This document shows, piece after piece, positions 50,670 through 60,936 of a stretch of 64,000 bases of DNA. Every line of letters begins with the position of its first letter. Position 1 is the stretch's first letter. A program made the translations under genes and the position numbers. The notes under the pieces were generated by a model that was not told the origin of the DNA, ran no database searches, and saw only the letters and a program-made list of their open reading frames with translations. Origin of the DNA: Ruminococcaceae bacterium UBA6353 (GTDB taxonomy: Bacteria; Bacillota; Clostridia; Oscillospirales; Acutalibacteraceae); contig DJRT01000017.1 in NCBI GenBank assembly GCA_002437905.1, positions 44,412-108,411 on the forward strand. The letters run 5' to 3'.

Positions 50670-51881
50670 TTATTTCTGCAGGAAATTCTTCAGATTGAAC
50701 TTGGTAAACCGGATGTGCTTGCGATCCACCGTATAGGCCATGTAGACATCCTCGCCGTACGGCTTGTAGAAGGCATAGAACAGGCTGCTCTTCATATCCG
50801 CCACAAACACGACCTCTGTCTTGGCCAGATCCTTACGGTTGATGCGCAGCAGGCCGAAGCCATCCCGGTTGCGGGGCGCATGGAACAGGTACAGCTCACC
50901 ATTGTACATAATGAAGTCCGAACGGGACTGGCAATCGTGCACAATCACCGGCTTTGCCCACTTGCCGGTCTTCAGATCGTAGCAGGTCAGGAAGCCATGG
51001 GAACACTCCTGCTCCTCCTGCCGCACGAAGTAATAAACCTTATCCTCCAGCACATAGGTGGCGTTTTCCCACTTGGAGAAGTTATCGAAGTCCGGCTCCG
51101 CAACATACTCCCAGGTGATGAAATCCTTGCTCTTGATAATGCAGGTGAACAGGCCGGAATAGGCGCCGGTATAGTAGTAGGTCTCGCCGTTCTCCTCGCG
51201 GGTGGACATTTTCTGCATAATGCCGATGTCCGAGAACATCCGGTCATGTCCCAGGCTATTGGCCGACAGGGCGCCGACAATGCCGCTGACCGAGAAATCG
51301 TTGACCACATCGCCTACCTTGAAGCGGTTGACCTGCACCGGCCCCATGGTCTTGGTCGCGATATCGAACACGCAATAGAAACGGTAATACTGCTCCGTGC
51401 AGGCCGTCCACATCAGATACAGCTCTTTATCGTCCTTGTGCATCAGGATGGTATCATACACCATGGTGATCTTGTGTCCATCCACCATGTCGCCGACCTT
51501 CTGCACCGTCACCACCGTCATATCCTCCGGGTGATCCACCGGGCAATAGGCCAGGCGCGCCTCCTGCTCGGTGGGGGTCTCGCCGCCCGCCGCCACATTG
51601 GCGTAGTAGGTCATGTACACAATGCCGTCGATGATGGTGAAGGTGGGTACATGCACCATCAGGTCCGGGTTGTTTTCGCCGTGCTTCTTGCAATATTCCT
51701 CATCACGCTCAAAATCGGCAATGTGGTTCTTGGTGATCTCCTCCACCACTTTGTCGCCCAGCGCAACCGCCGCCTGGTCATCCGTGGGACGGATGAACGC
51801 CGCGTAATCGCGGATCGGCAGATTCGGGATCAGGATCTCCGGTTTGTCGGTCTTGACATCGGGTGTAAAAACGCCACTCAT
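50670..51881 (-). CDS. Beta-propeller-like protein of unknown function
   Basis: A 403-residue protein without a signal peptide. Strand-rich repeats (for example GIVYMTYYANVAA, KELYLMWTACTEQYYRF, GELYLFHAPRN, EDVYMAYTVD) recur at blade-like intervals, as in five-bladed propeller glycosidases and sialidase-like proteins. No catalytic motif can be assigned. ATG 51881 has AAAGGAG upstream. It forms a single-gene unit with its own promoter and terminator, immediately downstream of rplL, where rpoB would normally be. I do not recognise a characterised relative; a role in handling sugars is only a possibility. Confidence 0.75.
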   Translation of the reverse strand: MSGVFTPDVKTDKPEILIPNLPIRDYAAFIRPTDDQAAVALGDKVVEEITKNHIADFERDEEYCKKHGENNPDLMVHVPTFTIIDGIVYMTYYANVAAGGETPTEQEARLAYCPVDHPEDMTVVTVQKVGDMVDGHKITMVYDTILMHKDDKELYLMWTACTEQYYRFYCVFDIATKTMGPVQVNRFKVGDVVNDFSVSGIVGALSANSLGHDRMFSDIGIMQKMSTREENGETYYYTGAYSGLFTCIIKSKDFITWEYVAEPDFDNFSKWENATYVLEDKVYYFVRQEEQECSHGFLTCYDLKTGKWAKPVIVHDCQSRSDFIMYNGELYLFHAPRNRDGFGLLRINRKDLAKTEVVFVADMKSSLFYAFYKPYGEDVYMAYTVDRKHIRFTKFNLKNFLQK

Positions 51882-51919
51882 AATACAGTTACTCCTTTAT
51901 CGGGTAATTTGTTATCTAC

Positions 51920-51947
51920 ATTATACAGGAAAAACCGCATTTTGCAA
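51920..51947 (-). promoter_or_regulatory. Promoter of the beta-propeller gene
   Basis: TTGCAA and TATAAT with a 16-base spacer on the minus strand, about 40 bases before the ATG. Confidence 0.75.
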
Positions 51948-52063
51948 GGGGAAATTGCCTATTTCTGTATAAAATTTTTCGATTGGTAAAATCATCGGCG
52001 CTTTTCGGCATATACGCCAATTGTGCGGGCCAGCTGTGCGGAAAATGCGCAGAATAGACAAAG

Positions 52064-52098
52064 AAAAAGCGGCTGCGGAAATTCCGCAGCCGCTTTTT
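52064..52098 (-). terminator. Terminator after rplL
   Basis: A 17-base perfect stem, AAAAAGCGGCTGCGGAA with its complement, one-base loop region and T runs both ways. It closes the rpmG-to-rplL cluster, so transcription does not continue into other genes. Confidence 0.92.
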
Positions 52099-52115
52099 GG
52101 GCTTGTCAGCAGAAA

Positions 52116-52487
52116 TTACTTCAGCTCAACCTTGGCGCCAGCCTCTTCCAGCTTCGCCTTGGCAGCCTCGGCATCGTCCTTGGACACGCCGGTCTTCACA
52201 GCCTTGGGAGCGCCGTCAACCAGCTCCTTGGCTTCCTTCAGACCCAGGCCGGTCAGCTCACGGACAACCTTGATAACGCCGATCTTCGCAGCGCCGGCCT
52301 CCAGCAGCATAACATCAAACTCGGTCTTCTCCTCAGCGGCGGGGGCAGCAGCGCCACCGGCCACAACGGCCACCGGAGCCGCAGCGGAAACGCCGAACTC
52401 CTCCTCGATAGCCTTGACCAGCTCGGACAGCTCCAGAACGGTCAGAGCCTTGATCTCGTCGATCATAGCAGTGATTTTCTCAGACAT
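52116..52487 (-). CDS. rplL: 50S ribosomal protein L7/L12
   Basis: A 123-residue stalk protein that recruits translation GTPases. The N-terminal dimerisation helices (1-35), Ala/Gly-rich hinge (about 36-55) and C-terminal factor-binding domain (KIGVIKVVRELTGLGLKEAK) are all present. Last gene of its cluster; rpoB, which usually follows, is absent. Confidence 0.97.
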   Translation of the reverse strand: MSEKITAMIDEIKALTVLELSELVKAIEEEFGVSAAAPVAVVAGGAAAPAAEEKTEFDVMLLEAGAAKIGVIKVVRELTGLGLKEAKELVDGAPKAVKTGVSKDDAEAAKAKLEEAGAKVELK

Positions 52488-52541
52488 GATTTGTTCCTCC
52501 TATACAATAAATATGATGTTTTTTCGGGATAAGCGGGCTGC

Positions 52542-53111
52542 TTATTCAGCAGCGGGAGCCTCAGCAGGAGCTGCCTCTTCAGCAGCAGGTGCCTCGGCGG
52601 GGGCAGCAGCCTCCTCGGCTGCCGGCTCCTTTTCGGCCACGGCGTTGAGCGCCACAGCCAGGCCACGGATCGGCCCATTCAGCACGCTGAGCAGCATGGA
52701 CAGCAGCCCCTCCTTGGAGGGCAGCTTGGACAGCTCAACCACCTTGTCGGCGTCGATGACCTGCCCGTCCATGAAACCGGCCTTGACCTTGAAGTGGTCC
52801 TTGCCCTCGGCGTACTTGCAGAGGATCTTGGCCGCCGCCACATAATCGTCGCTGACAGCCAGAGCAGTGGTGCCGTTGAGCACATCGTCCAGGCCGCTCA
52901 TCTCCGCCGCATCCACGGCGCGCTTGAGCAGGGTGTTCTTGACGACCGCGTAATCGACACCGGCCTCGCGCAGCTCGCGGCGCAGAGCCGTGTCATCCGC
53001 CACCGTGATGCCGCTGTAATCCACGATCACACCGGCCACAGCGCCGTTGATCTTGGCGGTCAGCTCTGCCACAACAGCCTGCTTGGCCTGCAATACCTTT
53101 TCGCTTGCCAT
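52542..53111 (-). CDS. rplJ: 50S ribosomal protein L10
   Basis: A 189-residue L10, the stalk base that carries L7/L12 dimers. The C-terminus is a low-complexity Ala/Glu/Pro tail (about the last 28 residues, repeats of A-E-A-P-A-A-E-E) beyond the usual end. ATG 53111 has GGAGGTG upstream. The 252-base leader contains the attenuator expected for L10 control. Confidence 0.97.
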   Translation of the reverse strand: MASEKVLQAKQAVVAELTAKINGAVAGVIVDYSGITVADDTALRRELREAGVDYAVVKNTLLKRAVDAAEMSGLDDVLNGTTALAVSDDYVAAAKILCKYAEGKDHFKVKAGFMDGQVIDADKVVELSKLPSKEGLLSMLLSVLNGPIRGLAVALNAVAEKEPAAEEAAAPAEAPAAEEAAPAEAPAAE

Positions 53112-53363
53112 AATGATTTCACCTCCGAATATAGGATGATTGCCATTCATCCTGAAAAAGAAAGCCTCTCCCGCGTTTCCACAGGAGAGGCATTGTACGC
53201 AAACCGGATCCAAAAGGATCACGCTCGCTTCGCTCTCCTCGGCAGGCGCTTGTGCGTTAGGCGCTGCCGGAGCAGCGCACCTGCTGTCTGTGGAAGAACA
53301 GCAACCGAATGCTTAACGGCCTGGCCGCGAACAGCCGGCCGGAACAGCCAGAAAATGGGGTAA
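53112..53363 (-). ncRNA. L10 leader (ribosomal protein autoregulatory RNA)
   Basis: The rplA-rplJ gap has the features of the L10 leader: GC-rich paired segments upstream, then a hairpin whose arms GCCTCTCC and GGAGAGGC (53084-side strand equivalents at 53164-53171 and 53184-53191) precede a U-rich run. In Firmicutes L10, with L7/L12, binds such leaders and promotes termination. Upstream secondary structure was not worked out in detail. Confidence 0.75.
53150..53191 (-). terminator. Attenuator terminator in the L10 leader
   Basis: An eight-base stem (53164-53171 with 53184-53191) followed on the minus strand by a T-rich run, 40 bases before the rplJ start. Confidence 0.8.
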
Positions 53364-54056
53364 TCAGCCGCCCAGCTTGGCGGGGTTGATCTTCACGCCG
53401 GGGCCCATGGTGGAAGCCACGGTGCAGGACTTGATATACTGGCCCTTGGCCGCCGCGGGCTTTGCGCGGACGATGGCGCCCAACAGGGTGTCAAAGTTCT
53501 CCTGCAGCTTCTCCGCGCCAAAGGAAACCTTGCCAATGGGGCAGTGGATGATGTTGGTCTTGTCGAGACGGTACTCGATCTTACCGGCTTTCGCCTCGGT
53601 CACAGCCTTGGCAACATCCGGGGTCACCGTGCCGGCCTTCGGGTTCGGCATCAGGCCGCGGGGACCGAGCACCTTACCGAGACGGCCGACCACGCCCATC
53701 ATATCCGGGCTGGCAATCACCACATCGAAATCCGTCCAGCCGCCCTGGATCTTGGCGACCAGCTCCTCAGCGCCGGCATACTCGGCACCGGCGTCCAGAG
53801 CCGCCTGCACCTTATCGCCCTTGGCAAACACCAGCACGCGGATGCTCTTGCCGGTACCATTGGGCAGCACCACAGCGCCGCGCACCTGCTGATCTGCATG
53901 GCGGCTGTCCACGCCCAGGCGGACATGCACCTCCACCGTCTCGTCAAACTTGGCCTTGCCGGTCTGCACCGTCAGGGCAATGGCCTCCGCCACATCGTAC
54001 TGAGCGCCGCGGTCGATCAGCTTGGCGCTCTCTACATATTTCTTACCATGTTTCAT
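53364..54056 (-). CDS. rplA: 50S ribosomal protein L1
   Basis: A 230-residue L1 of the mobile stalk that moves deacylated tRNA out of the E site. It begins MKHGKKYVESAKLID and contains GRLGKVLGPRGLMPNPKAGT. ATG 54056 has GGAGG 8 bases upstream. Between rplK and rplJ. Confidence 0.97.
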   Translation of the reverse strand: MKHGKKYVESAKLIDRGAQYDVAEAIALTVQTGKAKFDETVEVHVRLGVDSRHADQQVRGAVVLPNGTGKSIRVLVFAKGDKVQAALDAGAEYAGAEELVAKIQGGWTDFDVVIASPDMMGVVGRLGKVLGPRGLMPNPKAGTVTPDVAKAVTEAKAGKIEYRLDKTNIIHCPIGKVSFGAEKLQENFDTLLGAIVRAKPAAAKGQYIKSCTVASTMGPGVKINPAKLGG

Positions 54057-54121
54057 AGGTCTTTCCTCCATTGTGGTAAAATCGGAATGTTTGGGTTCCT
54101 CCCACGATTATCTTCCGTTGA

Positions 54122-54547
54122 TCAGTCAACCACGGTGATGCCCATGCTGCGGGCGGTACCGGCGATCATGCTCATGGCACTCTCAATGCTGGCCGCGTTC
54201 AGGTCGGGCATCTTGGTCTCGGCGATCTTACGGATCTGCTCCTTGGTGACCTGAGCCACCTTGGTCTTGTTCGGCGTGCCGGAAGCCGTCTCAATGCCGC
54301 AGGCCTTCTTCAGCAGAACAGCGGCGGGCGGCGTCTTGGTCACGAAGGTAAAGGAACGGTCAGCATACACCGTGATCACGACCGGGATGATAAGACCGGC
54401 GTCATTCTTGGTACGCTCGTTGAATTCCTTGGTGAAAGACATAATGTTGACACCGTGCTGACCCAGTGCCGGGCCAACCGGGGGAGCCGGAGTTGCCTTG
54501 CCGGCCGGGATCTGCAGCTTGATGTAACCGGTGATTTTTTGAGCCAT
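54122..54547 (-). CDS. rplK: 50S ribosomal protein L11
   Basis: A 141-residue L11 of the GTPase-associated centre. The N-terminal domain carries TPAPPVGPALGQHGVNIM, the thiostrepton-site region, and the C-terminal domain binds 23S rRNA. It is 149 bases after nusG. Confidence 0.97.
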   Translation of the reverse strand: MAQKITGYIKLQIPAGKATPAPPVGPALGQHGVNIMSFTKEFNERTKNDAGLIIPVVITVYADRSFTFVTKTPPAAVLLKKACGIETASGTPNKTKVAQVTKEQIRKIAETKMPDLNAASIESAMSMIAGTARSMGITVVD

Positions 54548-54696
54548 TTTCTATCGCACCTCCAAAAATTGTGGTCAGTCGGAGCGGTCTGCGCTCCTCC
54601 CACAGCCGGAAAAGTGTCCGGCGCACAGGTAAGGGATCCGGGGATCCCGAACTTTTTTACTCTGCCGCACCGCGCGGCGGGAAATCAGCAGACGGA

Positions 54697-55218
54697 TCAG
54701 TCCATCAGCTCGGCCTGCGCCAGCTCCAGCTCCGCCGTTGTCTCGCGGCCGAACATGGAGATCGTGACGCGCACCATGTTTTTCTCGCGGTCGATCTCGT
54801 CCACCACACCGGAGAAATTCTCCAGCGGGCCGTCAATGATCTTGACGGTATCCCCCACGCGGTAGTTGATCTCGATTTGTTTCTTCTCTACGCCAAGGGC
54901 GGCGATCTCCTCCTCGGTGAGGGGGACGGGCTTGCCGTTGGGACCAACGAAGCCGGTGCAGCCACGCACATTGCGCACCACAAACCAGCTGTCGTCCGAC
55001 ATGACCATCTTGACCAGCACATAGCCGGGGAAGATCTTGCGCTCCACCTCGCGGCTTTGCGTACCCTTAACCTCCACCACCGTCTCGGTGGGGACGCGCA
55101 CCTCGCGGATCCAATCCTGCAGATGCCGGTTTTCCACGATCTTTTCCAGGTTTGTGGCTACCTTGTTCTCATAGCCGGAAAAGGTGTGCACCACATACCA
55201 TTTTGCCTGCTCGTCCAT
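54697..55218 (-). CDS. nusG: Transcription termination/antitermination factor NusG
   Basis: A 173-residue NusG with the N-terminal NGN domain (KWYVVHTFSGYENKV) that binds RNA polymerase and the C-terminal KOW domain (VGDTVKIIDGPLENFSGVV) that contacts S10 or Rho. Between secE and rplK. Confidence 0.97.
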   Translation of the reverse strand: MDEQAKWYVVHTFSGYENKVATNLEKIVENRHLQDWIREVRVPTETVVEVKGTQSREVERKIFPGYVLVKMVMSDDSWFVVRNVRGCTGFVGPNGKPVPLTEEEIAALGVEKKQIEINYRVGDTVKIIDGPLENFSGVVDEIDREKNMVRVTISMFGRETTAELELAQAELMD

Positions 55219-55235
55219 TGCTCAGCCTCCTCAGA

Positions 55236-55676
55236 TCAAAGGCTCAGCAGCAGCTTGATCAGGGCGCTGAGCCCCAGATCCACCACCAGGATGAGCACGG
55301 CGGTGACAGCGCACATCACCAGCACCACGCCGGTATTGCGCACCACAGAGCCGAAAGAAGGCCATACGATCTTCTTGCACTCACTCTTGGTATCGCGGAA
55401 ATACTTCTTGATCCGCTCCGGAATAACGGGGTTTTTCTCCTCCGTATTCTTGGCACGGCCAACCAGATACAGCACAAGGCCCAGGATGGCCGCTACAACG
55501 GCAATCAGGAAAACCACCTTGCCGGTGCTCAGGTACTGCTGATCAAAGAAGATACCAACATACCCGCCAAAGCCGTTGGCGGAAATACCGGAAATGATCT
55601 GCGTCAGGTTGCTGAGGAAAAGGCCGAGGCTGACCACCGCGCCGGCGATCAGGAGTATAAATCCCCAAAGTAGCAT
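55236..55676 (-). CDS. secE: Protein translocase subunit SecE with extended N-terminus
   Basis: A 146-residue SecE. The core is the C-terminal 60 residues, with the amphipathic helix RIKKYFRDTKSECKKIVWPS and the final membrane helix that clamps SecY. Two additional hydrophobic segments (about 1-25 and 50-72) precede it, whereas most Gram-positive SecE proteins have 60-80 residues and one helix. ATG 55676 has GGGAGG 8 bases upstream. Confidence 0.92.
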   Translation of the reverse strand: MLLWGFILLIAGAVVSLGLFLSNLTQIISGISANGFGGYVGIFFDQQYLSTGKVVFLIAVVAAILGLVLYLVGRAKNTEEKNPVIPERIKKYFRDTKSECKKIVWPSFGSVVRNTGVVLVMCAVTAVLILVVDLGLSALIKLLLSL

Positions 55677-55703
55677 ATCGTTTTCCTCCCTTTCAGCCCC
55701 GGA

Positions 55704-55865
55704 TCACTTGGTTTCCCGATGAGCGGTATGCTTGCGGCAGAACCGGCAATATTTGCTCATTTCCAGTCTGTCGGGGTCATTCTGCTTGTTCTTTGTCGTG
55801 TTGTAGTTGCGCTGCTTGCACTCGGTGCACGCCAGCGTGATCTTGACTCGCTTGCCATTTTTCAT
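55704..55865 (-). CDS. rpmG: 50S ribosomal protein L33
   Basis: A 53-residue L33 of the zinc (C+) form, beginning MKNGKRVKITLACTECKQRN. Cys13, Cys16, Cys40 and Cys43 bind zinc. ATG 55865 has GGGAGG upstream. First gene of the rpmG-secE-nusG-rplKAJL cluster, behind the promoter at 55998. Confidence 0.96.
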   Translation of the reverse strand: MKNGKRVKITLACTECKQRNYNTTKNKQNDPDRLEMSKYCRFCRKHTAHRETK

Positions 55866-55997
55866 AACGGTACCTCCCGATAGCTTAAAAAGCCGGAAAT
55901 TTGTGAACCTCCCTCAAGCCGGAACGGCTGACCGGGGGATGTGCCCAACGCCCCAAAAAACGGGCACAAAAAATAAACCCCCTACGAGGTAAAACTA

Positions 55998-56026
55998 AAT
56001 ATACCACAGTTGTGAATGTCCGTCAA
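55998..56026 (-). promoter_or_regulatory. Promoter of the rpmG-secE-nusG-rplKAJL cluster
   Basis: TTGACG and TATATT with a 17-base spacer on the minus strand, leaving a leader of about 125 bases that includes a GTGCCC/GGGCAC stem. Confidence 0.8.
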
Positions 56027-56203
56027 GTGTTTTTTGGAAAAACCTCGCAAAAAAATCCGGCGGCGGCCGGCCCGCATCGCGCGGCGCCCCCTTCCCCTCC
56101 CACGCAGCACCGCCCGGATAACGCAAAGTATATATACCAATAATAGTATAAATAGTATAAATACCGTGCCGCACCCCCTCCGCAATCTCCTGCAGAAGCC
56201 GAA

Positions 56204-56230
56204 TTAGCACTCTATCGCTGAGAGTGCTAA
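56204..56230. promoter_or_regulatory. CIRCE operator upstream of clpB
   Basis: TTAGCACTC, nine bases, GAGTGCTAA: a perfect CIRCE inverted repeat, the binding site of the heat-shock repressor HrcA. It lies 95 bases before clpB. The promoter itself is unclear: TATACT at 56271 has no -35 box at normal spacing, and the TATAAAT copies at 56147 and 56156 have none either. Confidence 0.95.
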
Positions 56231-56324
56231 TTTTTCATAATTTTGTAACAACTTTTCCCGCAAAAGGGGGTATACTGTGTAGCGGACGGTAAGGAATGCG
56301 TACCGTCGAAGGGAGGCATCCGCC

Positions 56325-58925
<2,601 letters not shown>

Positions 58926-58931
58926 AAAAAC

Positions 58932-58970
58932 ACCCGGCTGCCCGCAGCCTTGCGGGCAGCCGGGTATTTT
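58932..58970 (+). terminator. Terminator of clpB
   Basis: A 14-base perfect stem ACCCGGCTGCCCGC with its complement, then ATTTTA, directly after the clpB stop. Confidence 0.85.
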
Positions 58971-59040
58971 AGCGGCACGGCATCCCGACCGGTGTCTTGC
59001 CGAAAAACCGTTGTGCCCGGATTGCTTTGTCTAAACACAG

Positions 59041-59080
59041 CAAAAAGCAGCCGACCGGAAAATCCGGGCGGCTGCTTTGT
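59041..59080 (-). terminator. Terminator of rpsT
   Basis: A long stem, AAAGCAGCCG with CGGCTGCTTT plus inner CGG/CCG pairs, followed on the minus strand by five T residues. Confidence 0.8.
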
Positions 59081-59098
59081 TTTGGTGAAGTACTGCTC

Positions 59099-59350
59099 TC
59101 AGGCATTGGCCTTCTTGGCGAGGGCGGACTTTTTGCGCGCTGCATTGTTCTTGTGCAGCAGACCCTTGGCGACGGCCTGATCGATCTTCTTGGCGGCGGC
59201 GCGCAGCGCCTCCTCCTTGTTCTCGCCGGCGGCGATTGCCGCGTTGGCCTTCTTGATCTCCGTTTTCAGGGCAGAGCGCTCAGCCTTATTACGCGCCGTT
59301 TTGACCGCAATGACCTTCACACGCTTCTTAGCGGATTTAATGTTGGGCAT
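59099..59350 (-). CDS. rpsT: 30S ribosomal protein S20
   Basis: An 83-residue, Lys/Ala-rich three-helix protein beginning MPNIKSAKKRVKVIAVKTAR. It binds 16S rRNA at the bottom of the body. ATG 59350 has GAGGAGG-type sequence upstream. It is divergent from gpr, the gene pairing commonly seen in Clostridia and Bacilli. Confidence 0.96.
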   Translation of the reverse strand: MPNIKSAKKRVKVIAVKTARNKAERSALKTEIKKANAAIAAGENKEEALRAAAKKIDQAVAKGLLHKNNAARKKSALAKKANA

Positions 59351-59398
59351 GGTCACACCTCCTCTTGTTCGTATAAACAGATAAATCACGCACAAGAT

Positions 59399-59427
59399 AT
59401 ATTATCATCTTTGCCCGGAAAATGCAA
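59399..59427 (-). promoter_or_regulatory. Promoter of rpsT
   Basis: TTGCAT and TAATAT with a 17-base spacer on the minus strand, 50 bases before the start codon. Confidence 0.7.
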
Positions 59428-59521
59428 CACCCAATTTTCAAAAAGCGCGCTTTTTTTGCGATTTCACAGCAAAACCGGGCAAAAGGCGTGCGCTTTTCGG
59501 GCAAAACAGGAGGGCTTTTGC

Positions 59522-60397
59522 ATGAATAACCGCACCGATCTGGCCCTGGAGGCCGCCGCCGACAGCGCCGAGCTGGACGAAAACGACCTGCAGCAGCACC
59601 GCCACACCGCAGATGGGGTGACTGTGTGCCGCACAGTGGTTTGCTCCCGCCGGGCAGCCGAGCGGCTGCAAAAGCCTTGCGGACGGTATGTCACCGTGGA
59701 GCTGCCGCCGCTTTCCGACGACGAAAAGCAGCTCTGCACCCAGGCAGAACAGGTCAGCCGGGAACTGGCCGCCCTGCTGCCGGCCGCCGGCACCGTGCTG
59801 GTGGTCGGGCTGGGCAACCGCACCGTGACACCGGACACCCTGGGGCCAGCCACCGCCGATATGGTGCTGGCCACCCGCCATATCCGGGGGGAGTTTGCCC
59901 GCGCCGCGGGGCTGGACGACCTGCGCCCCACCGCCGTGCTGACCCCCGGCGTGCTGGGGCAGACCGGCACAGAAAGCTGCGAGATCGTGCGCGGCGTGTG
60001 CCGGGAGGTGGAGCCGGCGGCGGTGATCGTGATTGACGCGCTGGCGGCCCGCAGCCCGCAGCGGCTGGGCTGCACCGTGCAGCTGTGCGATACCGGTATT
60101 GCCCCCGGCTCCGGCGTCGGCAATGACCGCCGTCCGCTCAACCGCGAGGGGCTGGGCGTCCCGGTGATCGGCCTTGGTGTGCCCACGGTGGTGGACGCCG
60201 CCACCCTGGTGCAGGCCTACCAGCCGGCTCCGGAGCCGGCGGCGCCTACGGACGCTGCCGCCGCCATGATGGTCACCCCGCGGGAGATTGACCTGGTCAT
60301 CAGCCGCGCCGCCCGGCTGCTGGCCATGGGCATCAACCGGGTGCTGCAACCGGCCTACTCCCCGCTGGAGCTGATCGCCATTGCCAAGGGGATATAG
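59522..60397 (+). CDS. gpr: Germination protease GPR
   Basis: A 291-residue spore endopeptidase that degrades small acid-soluble proteins when spores germinate. It opens with RTDLALEA, the conserved region around the autoprocessing site, and contains VLVVGLGNRTVTPDTLGP and GIAPGSGVGNDR, diagnostic for the family. ATG 59522 has AGGAGGG upstream. No sigma-G promoter could be assigned with confidence. Its presence indicates a spore-forming lineage. Confidence 0.95.
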   Translation: MNNRTDLALEAAADSAELDENDLQQHRHTADGVTVCRTVVCSRRAAERLQKPCGRYVTVELPPLSDDEKQLCTQAEQVSRELAALLPAAGTVLVVGLGNRTVTPDTLGPATADMVLATRHIRGEFARAAGLDDLRPTAVLTPGVLGQTGTESCEIVRGVCREVEPAAVIVIDALAARSPQRLGCTVQLCDTGIAPGSGVGNDRRPLNREGLGVPVIGLGVPTVVDAATLVQAYQPAPEPAAPTDAAAAMMVTPREIDLVISRAARLLAMGINRVLQPAYSPLELIAIAKGI

Positions 60398-60447
60398 GGG
60401 CCGCAAAGCAAAAAATGCGCTTTTTCCCCGATTTTTTGTTTTTTCCC

Positions 60448-60476
60448 TTGACAAACTGCGGCGGATATGGTATATT
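60448..60476 (+). promoter_or_regulatory. Promoter of tRNA-Tyr
   Basis: TTGACA and TATATT with a 17-base spacer, about 35 bases before the mature tRNA start. Confidence 0.88.
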
Positions 60477-60516
60477 CTCTATCGTTGATTTCCCGACCGG
60501 GAGATCCGCCATATAG

Positions 60517-60600
60517 GGGAGAGTTCCCGAGTGGTCAAAGGGGACAGACTGTAAATCTGCTGCTTCGGCTTCGATGGTTCGAATCCATCCTCTCCCACCA
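60517..60600 (+). tRNA. tRNA-Tyr (anticodon GTA)
   Basis: An 84-base tRNA with encoded CCA. Acceptor stem GGGAGAG/CTCTCCC, anticodon arm CAGACTGTAAATCTG with GTA at its centre, a long variable arm (TGCTTCGGCT) typical of class II tRNAs, and T arm GATGGTTCGAATCCATC. It borders the AT-rich mobile region and could be an integration site. Confidence 0.97.
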
Positions 60601-60610
60601 AAGTCAAATT

Positions 60611-60652
60611 ATCCGAACATTGTCATCAATGGTGACGCGTTCGGATTTTTGA
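60611..60652 (+). terminator. Terminator of tRNA-Tyr
   Basis: ATCCGAAC pairs with GTTCGGAT (60611-60618 with 60639-60646), followed by TTTTGATTTTT. Confidence 0.8.
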
Positions 60653-60688
60653 TTTTTATGAGCGACTTAACTTAACATCATAGCACAA

Positions 60689-60716
60689 GGGGCAGAGAGT
60701 ACAAACTCTCTGCCCC
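60689..60716. terminator. Terminator at the end of the mobilization operon
   Basis: GGGGCAGAGAGT pairs with ACTCTCTGCCCC around a four-base loop. It lies 9 bases beyond the stop of the small minus-strand gene and can end the mobilization transcript. Confidence 0.75.
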
Positions 60717-60725
60717 CTGTGTGTT

Positions 60726-60896
60726 TTAAGCCGTTTTATCGGCTCTTTGTGCCTTTAATTCGGCTTGTTCTGCCTTCCATTCATCAAACTCTTTTCTGCC
60801 TTGCTCGGTCTCAAAAAATGCTTGAATTTGCGGAAGGAAGTGCCGTGCGAGGATTTCCAATTCGTTTTTTGGAATATTACTTCTGTTCGCTGCCAT
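60726..60896 (-). CDS. Small protein downstream of the relaxase
   Basis: A 56-residue, charged helical protein beginning MAANRSNIPKNELEILARHF and ending Lys/Ala-rich. The ATG at 60896 has no good ribosome binding site; a strong AAAGGAGG just after the relaxase stop is instead followed by a five-codon frame (MTDNK then TAA) in the same reading frame. The product may therefore be poorly translated or depend on reinitiation. I do not recognise a function. Confidence 0.6.
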   Translation of the reverse strand: MAANRSNIPKNELEILARHFLPQIQAFFETEQGRKEFDEWKAEQAELKAQRADKTA

Positions 60897-60936
60897 ATGG
60901 CAACACGGCTTTTATTTGTTGTCGGTCATTCCTCCT

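Noticed and set aside
56231..56324. A sigma-B-type promoter for clpB suggested by GGGTAT near 56268
   Set aside because: The expected GTTT box at 12-15 bases upstream is missing; CIRCE already explains heat control.
60517..60720. An attachment-site duplication of the tRNA-Tyr 3' end
   Set aside because: I looked for a repeat of the tRNA end within the window and found none; the other boundary would be beyond 64000.
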